The position numbers were made by a program, and so were the translations under genes. Shown one piece after another: positions 22,558-34,387 of a stretch of DNA of 64,000 nt (position 1 is its first letter; each line of letters opens with the position of its first letter). Source of the stretch: Enoplolaimus lenunculus (Eukaryota > Nematoda > Enoplea > Enoplida > Thoracostomopsidae); the NCBI GenBank assembly GCA_030248215.1, contig JASANG010003494.1:372001-436000 (forward strand). Direction: 5' to 3'. Under the pieces are notes generated by a model. The model searched no databases and was not told the origin of the DNA. It was given only the letters and a program-made list of their open reading frames with translations.

Positions 22558-25500
22558 ATGGATATTGTATCACAGCAAGAATTTAAAGCTTTCTGCGATC
22601 AAAATGCAAGGTTCGTTATTGACGACTGTTTTTATTTCAAAACATTTTTTTGAACATTAAATGCAAGTTGTCGCGATTTTTCAAATTTACGAACGAGCTC
22701 ATTGTGAATAATTCTTGACTATAAACCACAATTTGGTTTATGTTTTTATTTTAAGCTATGTATATACATACGTAATAGATAGGTATACACTTTATGAACA
22801 TGCCTTTGGCGTTTCCTAATACCGAAGCCTGGTCGGATTTAACAAACACACAAGCACGTTTACTAAATAGGCATATATAGTTATTAAGCACACATTATGA
22901 AATTTTAACTTCATAATATTATTTCAAGTTCTTAATACCATTACTAAATCGCATTTAATCTTCGCAATCAAGTAGTTCAAGATCGCATATTTTACGTTAG
23001 AGGGCTGTGCCCGCGTCTTATCAGAAATTATTGTATTGGTTAATGCCTTTATAATGTGTTATTCATTTCAGCAGTGTCATCCTTGTACATTTCTTAGCAT
23101 CTTCGTTCTCCGACGCTGCTGGACCTATGAAACAGTTCATCGACGATTTGTCGAAAGACCCTGAATGCCAGTCATTGAGATTTTGCAATGCACGTTTAAC
23201 TTATATTTCTGTGTATAATTACGTGTTTGCTTGTCCTGGTCATAATTATTTTAGCACATCTTCATATATACGTTATGAAACTAAGATTTCTGAAATATTA
23301 GTTCGCCTACAATTGCAATAAGTTCTTTCAAGTCACTTACAAACGGTATTTTTTCATCAGCCGTTAGCTGGTCTGTGGATAGTTCTTATCCACGTGTTTC
23401 TCTCATATGCCATCTTATTCTCTAAAACCCATCATCACCCACTTGTGTCTTCCACCATATCATTCCAACCTGCCAGGCGATTTTAGCTCAAGTCCACTAA
23501 CGGGAGTCTTTGAAACAAACCCCTCTGACTGCAAGGCAGTCGGGGATGAGTTATATTATATAGACGTCTCACACTCGCTTTTCATCGGAGGTTTTTCATT
23601 GGAGAACGGTCTGTGCGACGGGAACGCGAAGACTTGACATGAGGAGGTTCAATTTACTGTTGTTGGTATGTATTATTTATTTCATTTTAGATTGATGCTG
23701 AAAAATTACCTGATGTAGCGAAAAATTACGGAGTTCGATCAGTGCCGACATTTGTTTTTATTAAGGTGAGCTTGAAATGTTTTGTAAAAAGAATCGTGAA
23801 GCGAAATAATCAAGATTTTAACCGCAAAAATTATGGGCGATTTCAGTTTCAGCTCTTTTGATTTTAGCGCGATAATATTTTACATCGAATCGAGGGTGCG
23901 TGGCCTGCTGACGTTACGAAGCGGGCTAAACTGTATGGTTCAGGCCTTGGAGACATCATTGGTGAATCTGTGGTAATAACTAATGGTGAAAGCACAAGCT
24001 CTAGTGCCATCAGTGCGCCTGAAAGCAAACATGTAAGCAGTTTAAATGTATCTTTGAGTAGGGATGTGTGGTCTCGGTCAATTCTTTCATCACCGCAAAA
24101 ATTAAAATTTTCAAAATAGATTATTTCTAATAGGTTTTTCGTAGTTTTTTTGTGTTTTTCAGAATATATACTCATAATTATTGCGCAAATACGAAAATTC
24201 ATAGGATCACAGCGAAATTTTATTCATTAGAAATCATTTACTTCAACAATGCACCCATACATTTGGTGAATCCGTGACTTCTGGTCTCGGTTCCAATCCA
24301 CCAAGACTAAAAAACCGATGCCGAGACTGAGACCTGCCATATACCGAGAGCGAGACTCTCGTCCCTATAAATGAGTTTAGTGTATGTATATGTATATATA
24401 CGTTTATCCGGCTTCCGGCGAGCGTGTAATGCTGGAATATGGTCATAACACAAGCTTTCATTCTAATTTCAAGGTCAGTATTTTGGGAGCTTCAGACATT
24501 GGACTACTTTGCGTGTCTCATACAATTGTGTTAAAATAATGTCCTCCTATAGTTATATACTTATTTTCGTAAGTAATTATGTAATTGAACAAATTTATTT
24601 CTACACCTCTACTGTCACCCATTTTGACCTTCAGTTTTTGAAACTTTTTTCAACGACCTTAAGCAAGGCACCTAAAATTCTTTCCAAACGGTTTTAGGCG
24701 CTTAACGCTCGGTTAAAGAAATTAATCAATCAGTCAAAGTGCATGTTATTTATGAAAGGTTCACCGACAGATCCAAAGTGCGGTGAGCGCCTTTTTCTTT
24801 AATGTCGTAACATTTCATATTTTTGTATTTTTACGTGTAGTGATCGATCCTCAAAATCAGTGCAAAATTTTTAGTCTTAAATTATTAATAGCATTGTCTG
24901 TGTATACTTGTGTTAACTTGATTTAAATAAAAACGTTATTTTATGCTGTTTGCTTTTAGGATTTTCACGTACCATAATCGGCCTGTTAGAAGAACAAAAT
25001 GCTGAATACGATTATTTTGACATTTTGAAGGACGAAAAAGTGCGGCAAGGTCAGCAATTTAGATATCGCGTACGTATATACCAGAAAACGTTAACCGATA
25101 CTTTGAAATGTCTTTGGTGGTCACAAATCATCTGTAGCGTAAAGTTTAAACGATATTTTTAAAGGTCTTGTAGCATTAGAACCAGTATCTTTAGACATAT
25201 ATTCAGCATCCGCTTTTGCAGCAGGTTCAGGTTCGCCCAGTTGTGACGTATATGGACATCCACATTCTTAGTGAGTCTTAGGCAACCTATAATTGCTGTT
25301 CAATTTTTATTCAATTTTTATTCATATCAAAATTCCGGTTACGCCTCGGTTGTCTTGTCAGATATTCTCGAAATTGCTCTGAATGCTTTTTAGGTTTGAA
25401 AGAATATTCAGATTGGCCTACCTACCCACAGCTATACATTGATGGTGAGCTTATCGGTGGATTAGATATTATCAAAGAAATGTTAGAAAGTGGCGAGTTA

Positions 25501-28447
25501 CAAAAGATGTTGACAAAGAAGCAAAGTATAGATGAAAGGTACGACGTTTAGCTGACATGTATAATGTAATGTATACTGTTATAGTTAGGGTGCCACTGGA
25601 TATCCGGTTTCAGTCTTAAAACCGACATTTGTATCCGGTTCCGGTATCCGGCACAGTTGTATAAAAACGCTTATCGCACAGAACCGCAGCCTATAAACTG
25701 TTGTATTTTTGTTCCTGCTCCGTCGTAATCTTCCGGAACGCCTTTCCGGAAATCCCAGACCGCCCCGAAAATCTTCGAACACCACCATCAGTAGTTCTGG
25801 AATTTCCATGAATCCCCACCTACATTTCTCAGGAACGCCCCACAAAATTTCCCGGCCCCTCTGAAAATAAGTGTTTGGATGAACGCTCACTTGCGTACTG
25901 CATCTGGATGTCCGTTGCTTTACATATAGGTGTTTAGCACAGCTGTTCTAATTGCCTATTGGTGCGGTAGTCGATTTGTACACGACGGTCGTACCAATAG
26001 CCAACTGATATGATAGGTGATTGGTACACGACATATTAAGCATTTCGCTGCGATTGCATTTTGTACCAATGCAAAAGACTACTTGTTCACAATGAGAATC
26101 AAAATGTGAGATTAAATGCAAAAGTTAATACATATTCGAACCGCGCAGTTTCAGATGATATATACGGTTATCTTCCAGTTCCGCTAACCATTCAGTATCC
26201 CACTCTGGCATCCGGCAAAACAACATGCAATACCATTATTACAATATTACAATACGCTGAGTTTTAATCCGAATGTGCTTATCGGTGAAAATTGACCATT
26301 TTTCTGGGCTATACCGTGCCAGAAAAATTTCTGTCTTATAAACGGTACAGAGAAATACTGGTGTGGTAGAATCATTGCAATGACCTGGCGTTACCAGGCT
26401 GTTGTAAAAGTTTGTAGTTTTAGACTCAAATCGCTCGTCAACAAATCGTCTGTGATGATTTTTATCAAAGGAAGCCCTGCAGAACCGAAGTGTGGTTTTA
26501 GTCGGACGCTTATTTCACTGCTGGATTCTTTAGAGTAAGTCTACTAAATAGTTCTTTTAGATTTTTGCCATTAGCGAATCCTATTCCAACAGTGTGTACT
26601 CCACTTTGTTTAAGTATTGGCCAAAATAAATTGTTAAGTGGTAATGGTTCGAACTTCAAGTGCTTTGTTTATTTTTTATTTTTGCAATATAAATGATGAT
26701 TTGACATCTGTGGATTTTGGAAGATTTTTTATAAAAAAATTTTGGAACTGGAAATAGCTTCTTTAGTTTCGATATTGTTTTTAGTGCTAAATATGACACG
26801 TTCGATATTCTCAGTGACGAAGAAGTACGCCAAGGATTGAAAAAATACAGCAATTGGCCAACGTATCCGCAAATTTATGTCAAGGGTGAATTGATTGGCG
26901 GTTTGGATATAGTGAAGGTTTGTATATTTCGTCGTCATTATTTAAAAGCTTTTAACATGTCTATGTGTGTATATAGTAAAGTATTGTTCAAAAAATTCTT
27001 TGGCCTATTATATAAATAGTTTAGAACTAAAATTAGTTTTTTGTTTTTTGATTTTTTGACCACTGTAACATGTAATACTTGAAAGCAAGTTAGTCTTCGA
27101 GTAAACATCGCAAAGTTGACCTCCTGGTTGCGCAAATACTTCATGCTAGCCGCAACAGTTCGTTTCATTGAAAAATGTACGATTACTATCTATTACTTTT
27201 TCCGGCTAGAGTGTTCTCTATATGACCAACTATGCGCAACCTTTGCGCAAGATATTACGCAATGAGTTGTGTAGCAATATTATTATGTAACACGGATGAG
27301 CAGTAAAAGTTTTAGAAGACGTGAAAATATTCAGGAGAAAAAGGGTTAAACAGATGTACCCCTGACTAGTATTGCACAAACTTCTATGTTCATATTGACG
27401 ATGTGCGTTAGCATCATTTCACAGTTTGTGTTATTTTTTTCGCATAAAATTTTAGCCCACTTATGGCATACAGTTTTCCCATTTTAGTTTTCCCCTCTAA
27501 GGTATGCGATTTTTCCGTCATTGGATTTTATCTTACCAGTCGATATTTTCCGCAAAGGTAAATTCTACACCCTAAGGCAAGGACCAACTTGTTCGTGCAA
27601 CGTATTTGAGAATTGTTGCCAGTCAACTGACACATAAATCAATATTATACAGTCGCGGACAGAATTAAGTGCACAGAAACCGCGATTGCGTCCACTGTGG
27701 TTGCGGTTTTGTAGCCGCGTCTGAGTGTTTCAGCGATCGTGTCTCAAACGCGGTTTGAGACGCGATCATAGACGCGATTTTAATTGCGTCCGCAGTAGCG
27801 GTTTGAACCCCGGTCGCAGTCGCGGTTTGAGACGCGATCGTAGACGCGATTTTAATTGCGTTCTCAGCCGCGGTTTGAACCGCGGTCGCAGTCGCGGTTG
27901 ACGCGATCATAGACACGATTTTATTTGCGTCCGCAGTCGCGGTTTGAACCCCGGTCGCAGTCGCGGTTTGAGACGCGATCATAGGCGCGATTTTATTTGC
28001 GTCCGCAGTCGCGGTTTGAACCCCGGTCGCAGTCGCGGTTTTTGTGTCCACGTAAATTGCGGTTGTGAGCGATCGCGATTGCGTCTACGAGCGATCGCGA
28101 TTCGAACCGCGTTTGGGTCGCGACCGCGGTTGCACTTAATTCTGTCCGTGGCTGTACTTGTTAATGCAAATTATCCGTATTGTCATAAATTTTGTAGTTC
28201 CTATTCTGATTTGATTCCGGTATAATTTAGTTCCACTTTGCACCCTGCCCTAAGGAGAATCATGGGAAAAATCGTATGGGACACCGGAAATCGATCCTCT
28301 GACCTTTCGCTCGCAGGTCAAGAAGCGGCAGATTTTACGATTTCCTCGACATGTTGAAATTAATGATTTGCTTAATTTCAGTCGTTTGTATACTTTTAGG
28401 AATTACACGAAAGTGGAGAACTGAAGCAAGCATTACTGATCGAATAA
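22558..28447 (+). CDS. GLRX3: Glutaredoxin-3 (PICOT; thioredoxin-like plus two monothiol Grx domains), 10 exons
   Basis: Monothiol glutaredoxin that binds bridging 2Fe-2S clusters with BolA-type partners and delivers iron-sulfur units in cytosol and nucleus. Exons: 22558-22610, 23072-23189, 23691-23765, 23868-24032, 24698-24782, 24960-25049, 25394-25538, 26424-26534, 26785-26917, 28400-28447; 1023 bases, 340 codons plus stop (human 335). Exons 1-4 encode the thioredoxin-like domain ([32 protein letters not shown]). Its active-site position lacks cysteines, so it is not a dithiol oxidoreductase; human still has one there. Exons 5-7 and 8-10 each encode a Grx domain with the CGFS motif ([18 protein letters not shown]), the [16 protein letters not shown] motif and the GGLDI glutathione-binding motif. 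All junctions are GT-AG in phase except the exon 2 donor. A junction at 23189 (AAT|GCACGT) gives the best alignment but is a GC donor; a GT donor at 23210 would add seven residues. Confidence 0.95.
24060..24366. mobile_element. MITE, family J, in GLRX3 intron 4
   Basis: Starts AGGGATGTGTGGTCTCGGTC and ends in GAGACTCTCGTCCCT, so the AGGGA tips are inverted and both ends carry GGTCTCGGT/CCGAGACTG variants. The AT-rich body (near 24090-24240) matches, inverted, the copy at 55157-55476. Confidence 0.7.
27580..28247. mobile_element. MITE family B, 5'-truncated and interrupted, in GLRX3 intron 9
   Basis: Matches the complete element at 32725-33120 from ACAACTTGTTCATGCAAC to the right end TTTGCACCCTG. 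The match is broken between 27650 and 28154 by a GC-rich insertion. The left end of family B is missing here. Confidence 0.75.
27650..28154. mobile_element. GC-rich Tc1/mariner-like MITE with internal tandem repeats
   Basis: Inverted ends of about 24 bases: CAGTCGCGGACAGAATTAAG at the left and CTTAATTCTGTCCGTGGCTG at the right, each directly flanked by TA. The uninterrupted relative at 33030-33045 has a single TA at that point, so the TA duplication is supported by an empty site. The interior is tandem units of about 65-75 bases made of GCGGTTTGAACC, GTCGCAGTCGCGG, GAGACGCGATC and AGACGCGATTTTAATTGCG. An apparent 128-codon frame on the minus strand is a by-product of this repeat ([14 protein letters not shown] repeated) and not a gene. 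Confidence 0.85.
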
Positions 28448-28562
28448 CATTTTGATTTACGTGGTTCAGTTATGCTGTGTAATCTGGTGTATTTATGAAC
28501 ATTTTAAAGTTAACATCAGGTTTGTGCAGAGGTGAATGATGTATTAACGATTGAATGGTCTT

Positions 28563-28743
28563 AGAGGGGCGCTATACTTGTCGTGCGGCGCCGTCCGTAA
28601 CCTACGGTATTGTACGTGAGTAATTCACGTACTATACCGCACGGTGACGGACTGGGCCAGACGGTGACGGATTGCGCCGGACGGTGACGCACCGCGCCTG
28701 ACGGCACCGGACACGACCGCGTGACAAGTATATCGTCACCCTA
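28563..28743. mobile_element. MITE, family M, GC-rich
   Basis: Left end AGGGGCGCTATACTTGTCG and right end ACAAGTATATCGTCACCCTAA are inverted. The interior repeats ACGGTGACGGAC about four times (near 28650-28700). A left part of the same family is at 7941-8043. Confidence 0.75.
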
Positions 28744-31254
28744 ACTGCTAATGCTGGAAAATATTTTTTAAACATGAATGTGCGTTTATACATTGCCATA
28801 TTGTGACGTCGTTGTGAGCGACTTGCACTTGCATGGTCATAATTCGGTTGCAGAATAATACGAAATTAGCACGCGGTTTAGAAATAAGTGGGACATGAGC
28901 GTTTCAATTTGTAATTATTTTTCTTTAGTTTGAGCATCGGATGTTTTTTCATATATGGATATCGTGCAATTGTAAGACGGATATTTATCCATACAATTCT
29001 GAGATAACTATTTATATCTGTACCTGTTTTTGCTCTGAGCGGAACAATCACGTATAGTTGAGGGGAGAACAAGAGTGTATGATAATAAACAAATATTATA
29101 TTATCACAGCCACGTGATAGTAATTCACCGTTCGTGCATCGGACACTTCATGTTTACAGTTTACCCTGTGAAATCCGTGACTAACCTTGCAATCTGGAAA
29201 TCTCGGTGATTGTTAAATTTTGAGAATATAAACGAGTACCGGAAAGAATTTTAAGCGAAACTAGTTTTCAGGAGTTTATGCCAGATCATGACAAGAGTAA
29301 GCTAAATAATTTTTGACAGTTATTTTGATAGCATATTAACAAAAGAATCTAAATCAGTGATTGGGATTCGTTTTACATATTTTATAGTAATCAGAATATC
29401 ATGTGTTGAGATCAGTGTTAACAATTCTTGTTAGCTATAATATGTGTATGGTTTTGTACTTTTTGTAATCTTCATCGGTGGAGAAGTGTTAAACTGACTT
29501 TAACCTTTCTTTCTCTTACAATTCGGCTACAGATTTGTTTCTTGTAAATGGAAAAACGGGACGGCTGCAAATTTTCGGTGGGAAAACAGGACAGTGGGAC
29601 GCAAATCAAACATTTCTTATTGTACAAAATTTGTTTGATCGCGGGAATGGAACGAAGGTTTTTGTAGTTGGGGTTGCGCCACCGGTCACTCCCCTCTCTA
29701 CACCTGCGGCCTTGGTAGCCACAGCTGAATTGCATATCACTGCATTTTACCTTTTATAAAACTGTGTGACTTTTTTCATTCAAAACACGGACCGATTTGA
29801 AAATTTCTGAACGAGGGGATGCGGAATAGATCGAAAAATCAATTTTTAATCACAATGTCTGGCCGGAGTCTATTCGGAAGTGGGGAACCAGCCAAATTTG
29901 AGGGGAACGACCACCCAATGCCCCCGTATGGACATCATTGTAACAATATGCTTTCTTTGGGAAACGGGGAAATGCAGTATCTATGTATTTATATTTCCGC
30001 AAGAAAAACGGAAAACGAGACAGCAATATTTTTTGTTGGGATTGATTTTGTTAGGGGGGCTGCCGCCCCCAAGCCTCTTGCACTAAGCGATCTTGCTAAC
30101 CAACCCACAAATTCCAACAACAAAGTTTAATAATCTTCGAGTACTGTTATGCACAAACAGGAGTACCAAATGCTGCTCTCTGGCACTGTGGCTGTTCCGC
30201 GGAAAAACGGGACGCCCCTGAAAGTAACATCGGCCTGTTTTGTTGTAATTTCGTTCAGTAAATTTATTGAGTTATACTGCCACCGAGTATTTAATGCCGC
30301 GTTCATTTTAACGTAGACAGCAGGGTGTGACTACGTCTGATGTGCTATAAAAACGACGGGTCTTTTCAAATAACCCTAAAATTTAGCATATTTAGGCTTG
30401 TCAATACCTCCCCTCATCGTTACACTACCAAAGATTTATTTTTGAAAAACGATTTTATTGTCACAAAATGCCCCTTGCTACCCAAAAATAAAATTTGTCC
30501 GAAAAACGAAGTCCAAGCTAAATTAGAGTTCTTTAATTTTGGCATGTTTTAAGAAATCAAGATTTTACATCATGGAATAATTATGCAGGCAGCAATATGA
30601 TGCAATATTTTCACTCAGGTTTAAATACAGAATTTGTTTTCATCAGCTCCAGCAAGTTTATTTTAATGAAAGAATGCAGACTATTTTCGGATGCATATTC
30701 GAATAACCGATGCCCATCTATACAGTTCGCCGCAGCTAGCGAAGCTGAGTCGAATGTTGCTAAATTTTTGACAGTCTGACTATTTGCTAACGAGTTATGG
30801 CTAAATAACTGGCGTCGTTGCAAATCGCTAGCAGAGCGCCGAATAGCTATTTGATCATAATTCCATAGCTAATCGTCTGATTGTGAAAAATTTATCATCA
30901 CTCGACTCGGCTTCTCAAGTCGCGTTTTAATAACGCATAATTTGCCGCAACTTTTTGATTAAAAAATTTTAGGTTCCAATGTGGCTTTTGGAATCTCAGA
31001 ATTGAATTTTTCAGAAAATCAAATATGTGCGTGGTCTGAGAGGAGATAATGAGACGATCATATATGCCAAAATTTTCAACCTCCGAACATTATATGGCAA
31101 ACGCCGGCTAGGAGATTAGTGATCGAAAGGATCCAAAACGACATGTGACATGTTTCATTTGGCAAGAATAAGTACCAGGAAGCTATGCTACACCTTGCGT
31201 TAGCTTTGCGAGTTTTTATGTGTATATGCTTGACCCTACGGCTTAAGCAGTATA
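28744..31254. other. Gene-free stretch downstream of GLRX3
   Basis: Mostly AT-rich unique DNA. A G-rich patch at about 29535-30090 contains repeated GGAAAACGGGAC-type phrases and a GGGGGGCTGCCGCCCCC hairpin near 30054-30070, probably a decayed repeat. Short open frames here lack exon borders or recognisable products. Confidence 0.4.
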
Positions 31255-31347
31255 GGCCAATGTTACTTTTAGCGGGCGTAACAGTACATTAAGCGTATTC
31301 CTAAGCCTAAGCGTTGCAAAAGTGTGTTCCTAGCCTAAGCCTAAGCT

Positions 31348-31945
31348 CAGGGTGCAATACGGATCTGGATTATATCGGAATCGGAACAACAAATTTATAC
31401 CGGAATCGGAACTGCAAATTTTGTGACTATACCAATAATTTGGATTAACAAGTTAATATTGATTATGGGTGTCTGTTGGCTGTAACAATTCTCAAAAACG
31501 TCGCATGAACAAATTGGCAATCATTATTTGCCTCTTTAAAACTAATTATTATAGTTAAGTCTTCGAAAACAATTTAATAGGTACTTAAATTATTTTTAAA
31601 CATATCACAACAAGTTGGCCTAAAATTAAAATGTGTGAAATTCCGATTCCGATTGATTGTACAATCGGCATCGGAATCGGAACTCGTTTTAAATCGGAAT
31701 TCTACACGGCAAAAAATGGTGAGTCAAATTGACTCCCTCCGAAATAGGCTCTACGGGACTACGCAAACTGAGTCAAATTCGACTCCACCAGAGTCTAACG
31801 TGCGACTCAGTGAATCGAATTTGACTCTACCCGAGTCGAATTTTGACTCAATTAGTGTAGTCCCGTAGAGCCTATTTCAGAGGGAGTCAATTTGACTCAC
31901 CATTTTTTGCAGTGTAATCGGAATCAGAATTTCGATTGCACCCTG
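31348..31945. mobile_element. MITE, family B, middle of the nest
   Basis: Ends CAGGGTGCAATACGGATC and TTTCGATTGCACCCTG are inverted. Flanking octamers CCTAAGCT and CCTAAGCC show the target was the GCCTAA array of the family F element. The sub-terminal arrays are ATCGGAATCGGAAC variants. It is in turn split by the element at 31705-31914. Confidence 0.85.
31705..31914. mobile_element. Palindromic MITE, family D, innermost of the nest
   Basis: Long inverted ends of about 45 bases: CACGGCAAAAAATGGTGAGT at the left and ACTCACCATTTTTTGCAGTG at the right. They continue through AAATTGACTCCCTCCGAAAT and its complement. TA flanks both sides. The interior repeats GAGTCAAATT and GACTC in both directions, so the single strand could fold along nearly its whole length. 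Copies at 44060 and 59829. Confidence 0.9.
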
Positions 31946-32724
31946 CCTAAGCCTAAGCCTAAGCGAAAAATGTAATCTCGAATCTAAACCCACTCTTTTA
32001 TAGACCCACCAGAAACCTTGACGCCCGTTAAAGTAACATGGGCCGCAGTATTTATATAGCCGGAATTTAAAATTTAGGAAATAGCGAGTCCTTAGCATTT
32101 TTCACAAAATTTCTAACTGGTTTAAGCATTGGCCCTTTATCCATTGCAACGTTTTAAAACTGCAGATTTGTCTTAAAAGGCGTCACAAAATTTAAATGTG
32201 GTATATTACCGGCATATTTTAACGCTGTCTTATTGACTACAACGTCAACGAAAATTTTAGCATGGCAAATCTCGTGGACTTTAAACTGTGTCATGCTTCT
32301 TAGATGCTTGTTCCTTCGATTACGATGCAAAGAAATTTGTGAGTAAGAAGCCAAACGCAATTTTAATACTAAATTTTTGTCACAAAATCTAGCGGTTGCT
32401 CCACGTCGGACGGTCTACGAGCTGGATAAGCCCACTTTCGATCCGCCAGTGGCAAAGGTGTTCACAGATTGGTGACGGAAACTTCAACTGCACCGAATCA
32501 CTTGTAAACAGCGTTTATATACTGTTTCAGAAACTAAAGGTTTGGGCTTGTTCAACTGGATGGCTGGTCTCGGTAGTCAAATGTCGGTCTCGTTTTTTTA
32601 ACTGAGACCGACCATTCTTGTCAATTGTCGAACCTAAAAGTGTCCATAGTTTGATTAAAAGTTGACGTTTTAGTCAAAATATTCCAAACCAGTTTGAGAA
32701 GTTCAACTATAAAACAACTGACTC

Positions 32725-33120
32725 CAGGGTGCAATCGGAATGCCGATTCCGATTAGAATACCGATACAAAACGAGTTCCGATTCCGATTCCGATTGCACA
32801 ATCAATCGGAATCGGAATTTCCACATTTTAGTTTTAGACCTGCTTGTCGTGATGTGATATGTTATATAAATATTCTGCATCATTTATCTATTACATTGTT
32901 TTCGACATGTTAAAATTTTATCAATAATTGATTGTAGTTTAGGTTTGAAGAGCCAAAAAATAATTGACAACTTGTTCATGCAACAATTTTGAGAATTGTT
33001 GCCAGCCAACAGACATTCTAAATCAATATTATAGTTTGTTAAATACACATTATCCGCATAGTCACAAATATAAATTTGCTGATCCGATTCCGGTATAATC
33101 CAGTTCCGCTTTGCACCCTG
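32725..33120. mobile_element. MITE, family B, complete copy
   Basis: Inverted ends CAGGGTGCAATCGGAAT and CAGTTCCGCTTTGCACCCTG, and perfect 8-bp flanks ACTGACTC on both sides, as hAT transposases generate. The central part (32960-33060) is the unoccupied counterpart of the site filled at 27650-28154. Non-coding. Confidence 0.9.
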
Positions 33121-33389
33121 ACTGACTCCTACCTGTGGTGATAATATTTCAACCTTGAGTAGGCTTGATATTAAATTTAATTTGCGCCGTAAAAATGACC
33201 AAAGAACACTTATATACTTTCGGGTTAGAGGATTGACACCAAAACGTCGGAGGCTGGGCCGACTTGCACTCTAGAGTTATTTGGCGAAAAATAATAAAGT
33301 CCTAGCTAACATTGAAAAATCACTCCTGTCACTTTTTATTCAGACAGCAACTCTGCAATTTACAACAAGTCAACTAATATTTCGTTAGA

Positions 33390-33535
33390 GTCAGCTTAAG
33401 GTTTAGACTAATTTTTTGCTTGGCTTAGGCTTAGGTTTAGGAATATGCTCAGTCTTACGCGTAGGCTTAAGCATAGGCTTAGGCCTAGGCTTAGGAGTAT
33501 GCTTATAATACTGTTTTGTCTCTGTTCTTTACATT
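33390..33535. mobile_element. MITE family E, degraded copy with TTAGGC array
   Basis: Retains the family order TTAAGGTTTAGACTAATTTT, then repeated CTTAGGCTTAGG, then TATGCTTATAATACTG and TTTACATTCTCGG. The left terminus is eroded. Confidence 0.6.
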
Positions 33536-33645
33536 CTCGGAAATCAGTACCTATCTCACTAGCTTTGCACAGATGCGGCCCCTAGTGTTCCGCCAGTGTT
33601 AAAACTTCGCTTTTCAGGAAACCCCGCCGCAACTATGACTGGTGA

Positions 33646-33843
33646 GGGAACGGCAGCGTTTCCTATACTATTATCTTCGCACCCATGGCGAATAATTCTT
33701 TGATAACATTTAACGATCTCAAGGATACGACAGATTTTCTATCCCCTCTACTGACAATTCCAGGAATTGCGTCCGATAGAAACCTTCCTGCAATATCATA
33801 TATAATTCGATATTGGCTATCAGCCTTGACAGAACAAAGATAA
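33646..33843 (+). CDS. Unassigned coding-like frame (possible orphan exon)
   Basis: Sixty-five sense codons without a stop, ending in TAA, in a locally GC-richer patch. An ATG at 33685 would give MANNSLITFNDLKDTTDF through YIIRYWLSALTEQR (52 residues). Upstream, a good acceptor (CGCTTTTCAG, ending at 33617) is out of frame with it. The minus strand is also open for 61 codons, so strand choice is uncertain. No family recognised. Confidence 0.15.
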   Translation, partial: GNGSVSYTIIFAPMANNSLITFNDLKDTTDFLSPLLTIPGIASDRNLPAISYIIRYWLSALTEQR

Positions 33844-34387
33844 TTCAATATGAGCTAAACTGCAGACAGCAGACGTCGATAAAGTCGGAGTTTAAGATTC
33901 ATGGAAAAAATAATTTGAATATGAAATGCACATGAGCGTCGTACTTTTATCAGTTGCATTCCCACGATTTCAACAAGATATAAGTCAAACATATTCAGAG
34001 TGTATAAAATGTCTTTATGATTGTTTATTGGTAACATTAATAAACATTTTGTCTCGAAACTCCGCCCATTTATATGGCGATATATGCAAGGTCATGAGTC
34101 GTAATGCTGCGACAATGTTCTTAGTCTATACATACGATGCTCTTTGAAATCTGATTGGATTCGATTTACAAATTTGACAGGTCAAACAAGGGCAAATAGC
34201 AAAATGTTGACGTAGGTAACTCTTATAACGACGTGCGCAAGACCGTCTGTACTGCTTTGAAGTACTCGAAATCCAAGGTGTATGAACTGAGAAAGGATGC
34301 CTGTCAGAAAATGCCCATAAATCTTATGCGAAGTTCCATGATTTTGAGCGCTTTTTCAGAGGCGAGGTTTTCACAAATAGCCCCTTA

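Larger units (their letters stand above)
31255..32044. mobile_element. MITE, family F, outer shell of a three-level nest
   Basis: Starts GGCCAATGTTACTTTTAG and ends TTAAAGTAACATGGGCC. Between the ends lie GCCTAA arrays and the family block ATCTAAACCCACTCTTTTAT. Flanks GCAGTATA and GCAGTATT match at seven of eight bases, an hAT-type duplication. The element is split by the family B element at 31348-31945. Confidence 0.85.

Noticed and set aside
23407-23637. Frame and small hairpin (GACTGCAAGGCAGTC) in GLRX3 intron 2
   Set aside because: No splice borders in phase with GLRX3 and no structural RNA family recognised.
27665-28051. 128-codon minus-strand frame rich in [14 protein letters not shown]
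   Set aside because: It is the translation of a GC-rich tandem repeat inside a MITE; the repeat lacks stops in this frame by composition.
29535-30130. Overlapping plus-strand frames with GGK/GNG phrases
   Set aside because: Three overlapping frames in a G-rich repeated patch without splice sites; no family resemblance.
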